Below are positions 59,300 to 64,000 of a stretch of 64,000 bases of DNA, piece after piece. The stretch lies in NCBI RefSeq assembly GCF_032452875.1, contig NC_083878.1:37277878-37341877 (forward strand), written 5' to 3'. The stretch's first letter is position 1. Every line of letters begins with the position of its first letter. The position numbers were made by a program, and so were the translations under genes. This DNA is from Bos javanicus (lineage: Eukaryota > Chordata > Mammalia > Artiodactyla > Bovidae). Below the pieces are notes generated by a model. The model saw only the letters and a list, made by a program, of their open reading frames with translations, was not told the DNA's origin and did not search any database.

Positions 59300-61361
59300 C
59301 CTTAATTAGTTCCCCTATAGTTGGACATATAGATTGTTTCCTTTACTTTCCTTTTCAGAAATGGTGCTCTGATGAGCACTTGTCTATGAAAACTCTGGTC
59401 TGGATTTGGAATTTTTTTTTAAGTAGAATTGTTTATTTCTGTTGCTGTTTGTTGTTATTTTCTCTGAAACTTTAAGGAACTTCTCTTTATTCTTGGCATG
59501 CTGAAATTTAACAATAAATGCCTTTGTTTGAATCTCTTCCTGTCCATTTTTCTTGCCTCTTTTGGGACCTTTCAGTCTGCAAACCTGTGAGCCTCAGTTC
59601 TGGAATATTTTCTTGCATTGTTACTGTGATCATGTCTTTCTCTCCAATTTCTGCTCTTTCTTTTTCCAAGTTCTTTTACTAGTTTTGGGACCTCCGTGAT
59701 TAACCTGTAATTGGAATCATATTTTCCATATCATTGTTCTGTTTCCAATTTTCTGGTAGCTTTTTCAATTTTATTTTGCAAATTTTCCACTGAATTTTTA
59801 TTTCTATTACCATATTTTATCTTTTGAAATGTTCTTTTAAATGTACTGAATGTTTCTTTTTAATAGCTTCTTATTCTTGTTTCAGCATATTGCAATACTT
59901 TCTCTTATTTCTCTGAGGATATTATGTTGTTTTAAAATTTTTTTCTATCCTTTTCATTGTCTCTATTAATTCAGCATTTCTCTTTCACCTACCCTCTTAC
60001 ATTTGTATTGGTATTTACTTTTTAGGTTCAAGGCTTTCATCACATGTTGGGCAACTTTTGGCTCTCCTTTTGTAAGTAAGAGCAAGACTCTGTAAAGTGG
60101 TTGGAAGCTCCTGGGGCATAGGGCTTGTTGAGTGGCGTGTAAAGTTGGTGAGCCAGCTTCTCACAGAAGGATGAGAAAATGTCAGAAGTGAGAGAGGTGC
60201 TTTCTCTTGTGTTGGCCATTCTCCCTAGAAAGATAGCCCTGAATCTCTTGCCTGAAGGTAGGACAGATGGCTCTAAGCCTGAATGCCAGGGTTGCAGGAT
60301 CAGAGTGGTGAGGGTTCCAGAATTAAGCAGACACTTGCTTTAGCTCCTGAATGGGCCTCAGTCCTCTCCTCAGCTGGGCAGCTTCCCAGAAAGTAAGCCT
60401 CCAGAGGTCTGCCAGGTGGGAGGAGATCTGGTGGCCTGACTCCTCTGCAAACTACGGCCTCTCAGCTTGGCCCTCCTCCCTCCCCCCACCCTCCACTCCT
60501 GCCTGCCTAGCCAGCTCCTGTCTCCCAGCCCTGAGCCTTTCCAGGTTCCTGGCTGTGAACCTGCCAATTCTTTCCAGCCTCCCCTTCTTCCTCCCACTCC
60601 TGCCCACCTGGTAGGCTTAGATTTCAGCTCTCCTAGGGCTCTACAATCAGTCACCACCTTATCATTTGCTTTCTGGTTCTTTTTTTTTTTTAATTCTCTT
60701 GTATATTTTCTCCTTTTCTGTTCTCTTTGTGAGTTTATGTCTTTTAAAATAACTCCCTTTCCTTTTAGGAAGAAGCATAGATAAACATGTTAAAACTTGA
60801 AGTCTTGGCGTTGGTTTTGAATGTCAATGATGATACTTTTCATTGATACAAATTCTATTTGATTTCCGGTTTTCTTTGTTTTGTTTTCTTCTTTATTATT
60901 CTGGCAATGTGGTGTGTGTGCCTTCTTTCATCTTTTTATTGACTTTAGATGCATGTAGAATCTTTCAAATTCTTCTGTTATTGCCAGGTCTTTGGGTGTG
61001 TGTGTGTGCTTATTCTCTCATTGGCTGTGTCTCCTGACTCTTTCTCCTGCTGGTTTCTTTCCCTCTGTAGTGTGTAATGTTGTTTTTGGTGGGAGTCCTG
61101 TTGGCCCTCGTTATGGAGACTTCCTACAGAGTAAGCTTAGCCTTTACATCTAATTGGCCAGAATGTACCCATATAGTTTCTCTAATTTCTAGGTCTCTTC
61201 ACATGTAGTTTCTGGAATGTTCTATTTTCTCATCTTTGCTTGACTCTAACTTATCTCTCAATTCTCAGTTTAGGAGTGATTTTCCTAGGACAGTTTTCCT
61301 AACATCCTGTTCCTAATAGTCTCCTCCAGTAGCCCTGTACTTCTCCATCATAGTACTTACC
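59300..61361. other. Intronic DNA, possibly old LINE plus unique sequence
   Basis: T-rich text at 59,400-60,050 and 60,840-61,130 is reminiscent of old LINE but unassigned. 60,350-60,660 is GC- and pyrimidine-rich, with overlapping chance frames on both strands. Confidence 0.4.
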
Positions 61362-61373
61362 ATTCTGTAGTAT

Positions 61374-61508
61374 CAAAGCCAAAGTGTTACTCGTTCAGTC
61401 ATGTCCGACTCTTTATGACCCCATGGACTGTAGCCCGCCAGGCTCCTCTGTCCACGGAATTCTCCAGGCAAGCATATTGGAGCGGGTAGCCACTCCCTTC
61501 TCCAGGGG
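61374..61508 (-). repeat. Bov SINE fragment
   Basis: About 135 bp of the Bov body in minus orientation without the tRNA head. Target-site duplication ATTCTGTAGTAT at 61,362-61,373 and 61,509-61,520. Confidence 0.9.
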
Positions 61509-61520
61509 ATTCTGTAGTAT

Positions 61521-62404
61521 AGTCACGTGTTTCTTTCTCTTTCTCTTCTGTATTAGGCTAACTTCTGGGAGGCCAGGATCATGTTATCTTGTTCACCATT
61601 AAATATCTAGTTCCCATCAAAGTATCTGGCAGAAAACAGGTGTCAGTAAATATTTCTTAAATGAGTATGATGCTGTATCTTATATTTTAAGATGCGCGTC
61701 AGGGGTGTGATACAGGTTGATCTGAGGACATTGTTCTTTGTTCTGGTTTCACCGTGCTCCACCTGAAGTGGAAGGTGCAGGCTATCTGATGCACTAACGT
61801 GTGGGGCAATGTGGGTGATACAGGCTTGCTGCTCTTCAGGCATAACATGTGAGTGGTTCATAAGTTTGATTTTTAGCGCTACAGAGGTTCTTCCTGTTAT
61901 CACTTCCACATGTAATAAGTCAGTGGATTACAAGCTTGACAGCGTAACACTGATGGAATGCTTGGCACTCAGCATGTGGCACAGCTTCCTGTGTGGTTCA
62001 CCCTCACACACAATGAAGCAGCTTCCATTCAGTGGATGTTTTCAGTTTCTTCATTTGTGAAATGTGTGACTACACAACAGCTATGTAATCAGTCTGTTGT
62101 GGTATCTACAGTGCCCTCTTTTCAGGTAGTTAGAAATGACAAGCTCATATTGGGTAAATAATAATGATACACATATCTGATAATTAGGCCCACGGTTTAC
62201 AGTATCTTTGACTATTTCTGGTAGCTACTCTCAAAATTTGAGTTTGGGAATACTGTATAAAGTTTTTGGGTATTTTTAAAATACCTGAATGAATAAATGA
62301 CTTTGGTTTTCTGGAGGATTTCTTATGATAATAGTAGAGTGAAGAATAATGATGGTGAATTGTAAACTCATAAGGATTAACATCTTTTTGAAGATAGAGT
62401 AATA
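61521..62404. other. Intronic DNA, nothing recognised
   Basis: Short chance frames only. Confidence 0.45.
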
Positions 62405-62490
62405 ATGTTTGCTAATGTTTATTGAGCGCTTACTATGTGCCAGTCAGTCTTCTAAAAACTTTACATGTGCCAACTCATTTAAAGCCAAAG
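62405..62490 (+). repeat. MIR fragment
   Basis: TAATGTTTATTGAGCGCTTA, CTATGTGCCAGTCAGTCTTC and CATGTGCCAACTCATTT are the MIR core start. Confidence 0.75.
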
Positions 62491-62647
62491 AAAAGTTGGA
62501 TTTGCATCAGTAAATCTTCATCATCAAGCTACTGTGTGAATGTTTAGGAGAGAGAGCATTTAGAATCTGTTTGGAATTGGGTACATTTTAATTACATCCA
62601 AATGTTAGACTGTGCTAAGATGATACTGCTGCTCTAATTCTTTGACT

Positions 62648-62840
62648 TTTTTTTTTAATATTTATTTGTTTATTTGGCCCCATCAGGTCTTAGTGTGGCA
62701 CACAGGCTGCAGAGTACACGGGCTCAGTACTTGCAGCTCAGGCTTAGTTGCTCCATGGCACGTGGGATCTTTATTTGCAAACCCCCTGTCCCATGCATTA
62801 CAAGATGGATTCTTAACCACTGAACCATGAGGGAAGTCCC
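62648..62840 (-). repeat. CHR-type SINE
   Basis: T-rich left end, TTAGTTGCTCCATGGCACGT, head at right ending ACCATGAGGGAAGTCCC. Confidence 0.82.
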
Positions 62841-63249
62841 TTTTTGACTGTTTTTGAGCAAACTTACTGTTAAGCTTCCAGTAACACCTAGTAATACCAG
62901 ATAAGCTAATCTGGGCCAACAAAGACAACCAAAAATGTTAGATGAAATATGAAAGTAAAATCTTCTAAAAAGCTTAGTAAGATAAAGAGATAGTAAAATA
63001 ATAGTTACTGAGGCTAAGATTTCAGAGAATGTTAGAATTCAGGGGAGAGAAGCTGTTTTTCCCCTGGGAGTGCCTTGTAGGAGACCGAAGAGCTGGGCTG
63101 TTGGAGGCTGTAAGGGTGCAGGGTGACAAAAATTGAACTCTGGTGTGAATTTATGAATCCTGGTATATTTATCCTCTGCTCTGAGCTGCACCCTAGGAAT
63201 GAAGGTGAACTGGAATCAAAGTAGTCCTCACACAGCTTGGACAGAGGAA
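62841..63249. other. Intronic DNA, nothing recognised
   Basis: No frame or named repeat. Confidence 0.45.
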
Positions 63250-63283
63250 CTCAAAGAGTCAGACACAACTGAGTGACTAACAC
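63250..63283 (+). repeat. Bov SINE tail fragment
   Basis: AAAGAGTCAGACACAACTGA followed by GTGACTAACAC, about 34 bp. Confidence 0.6.
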
Positions 63284-63634
63284 ATTCCTCTGCTCACCAC
63301 TCAAGTATTATACATGTTTCACGACTGAAATTTGAAGTCAGACAAACATATAAAATTAGTCTTAACCCTTGGGGAAACTTCCTTCCTTCTTTTCCTTCCT
63401 TCATGAGAATGGGTTTTTTTGAAATATTAAGTACAGATGAAACATAAGATAGTTAACTCTCATGAGGAATTGGTAGGATTCGTTATGTGCAGCAAGATCA
63501 AAATTCGGACTTTGACTCTGGGCCATTGCTTTGATGTATTAAAAATGTTAGTAGTTCAAACTTAGTCTAATTATCTGTTTTTCTTGGTTTCCATCATTTT
63601 CTAATCAAATTGATCTCTTAGATTTGTGTGTGTG

Positions 63635-63839
63635 TGTTAGTCGCTCAGTCGTGTCTGACTTTTTGCAACCCCATGGACTGTAGCCCACCGGGGTCCTCTG
63701 TCCATGGGATTCTCCAGGCAAGAATACTGGAGTGGGTTGCCATTTTCCCTTCTCCAGGGGATCTTCCCGACCCAGGGATTGAACCCATATCTCCTGCATT
63801 GAGGTGGATTATTTACCACTGAGCCACTGGGGAAGCCCC
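63635..63839 (-). repeat. Bov-tA SINE
   Basis: GTTAGTCGCTCAGTCGTGTC tail at left after a (TG)n run, CCACTGGGGAAGCCCC head at right. Confidence 0.9.
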
Positions 63840-64000
63840 TAATAAATGCTTAGTTGAAAACAAAGCATAAATTAAGGTGCCTGTTTCTACTAATCTTAGG
63901 GGAGGTATCTGGAATTTTAAACATTTTGGTATTTCCACATTTATAAGCACTAATAAGACAGTTGAGTGAGGTATTTTCCATTTTCAGAGCAGTTTTCCAG

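Larger units (their letters stand above)
36522..64000 (+). other. EML6: EML6 intron 1, 5' portion (no further exon recognised)
   Basis: No open frame after the donor resembles the next EML6 segment (WD repeats with a GQVGKEPYICIWD-type strand). The stretch is therefore interpreted as intron that continues past the window end. Its contents are listed separately: MIR, L2, L1M, Bov-tA, BovB, MLT1 and a young L1, with unassigned single-copy-looking AT-rich DNA between them. Long pieces where nothing was recognised are about 36,960-39,880, 42,340-43,370, 44,190-46,130, 50,520-51,180, 52,810-56,600 and 59,300-61,360. A small unannotated gene inside the intron cannot be excluded, but no frame longer than about 100 codons there looks like protein. 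Confidence 0.8.

Overview
This is a nuclear genomic window from a ruminant (cattle, sheep, goat or a close relative). The evidence is the repeat content: many Bov-tA and Bov-A2 SINEs, CHR-type tRNA-derived SINEs, 5'-truncated BovB (RTE-clade) LINEs, and young ruminant-type L1 3' ends, together with older mammalian MIR, L2, L1M and MLT1 remnants. The species cannot be fixed from sequence alone. There are no bacterial-style operons, CRISPR arrays, rRNA or functional tRNA genes.

Only one protein-coding gene is supportable: the first coding exon of EML6 (echinoderm microtubule-associated protein-like 6) on the + strand. Its ATG is at 36,325, the exon ends at 36,521 and a GTAAGG donor follows. The exon encodes 65 residues plus two bases of a split codon, most of it the HELP motif that opens the first of the three tandem HELP/beta-propeller units known for EML5/EML6. 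No second EML6 exon was recognised, so 36,522-64,000 is read as part of a large intron 1, and 1-34,383 as upstream intergenic DNA.

Layout. 1-34 kb: AT-rich intergenic DNA dense in ruminant elements, including several BovB copies, one pair in head-on inverted orientation (15,557-16,193 plus and 16,457-18,040 minus). 34.4-36.6 kb: promoter region with two CpG-rich blocks. The distal block (about 34,560-35,240) has a ZNF143/Staf-type site and a GC-box cluster. The proximal block (about 35,870-36,560) holds a TATA-like element, the 5' leader with a short AUG uORF, and the EML6 start. 36.5-64 kb: intron 1, with no ruminant-specific SINE for its first 5 kb, then scattered MIR, L2, L1M (all those oriented are antisense to EML6), Bov-tA, an MLT1 LTR and a nested young L1.

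No convincing novel biological system was found. The items most worth a second look are the distal CpG/ZNF143 promoter-like block, the long inverted BovB repeat, a perfect RFX X-box at 13,793, the EML6 uORF arrangement, and a quasi-palindromic expansion inside a SINE near 400. Repeat names were assigned by eye from remembered consensus features. Boundaries are approximate except where a target-site duplication (TSD) is given.
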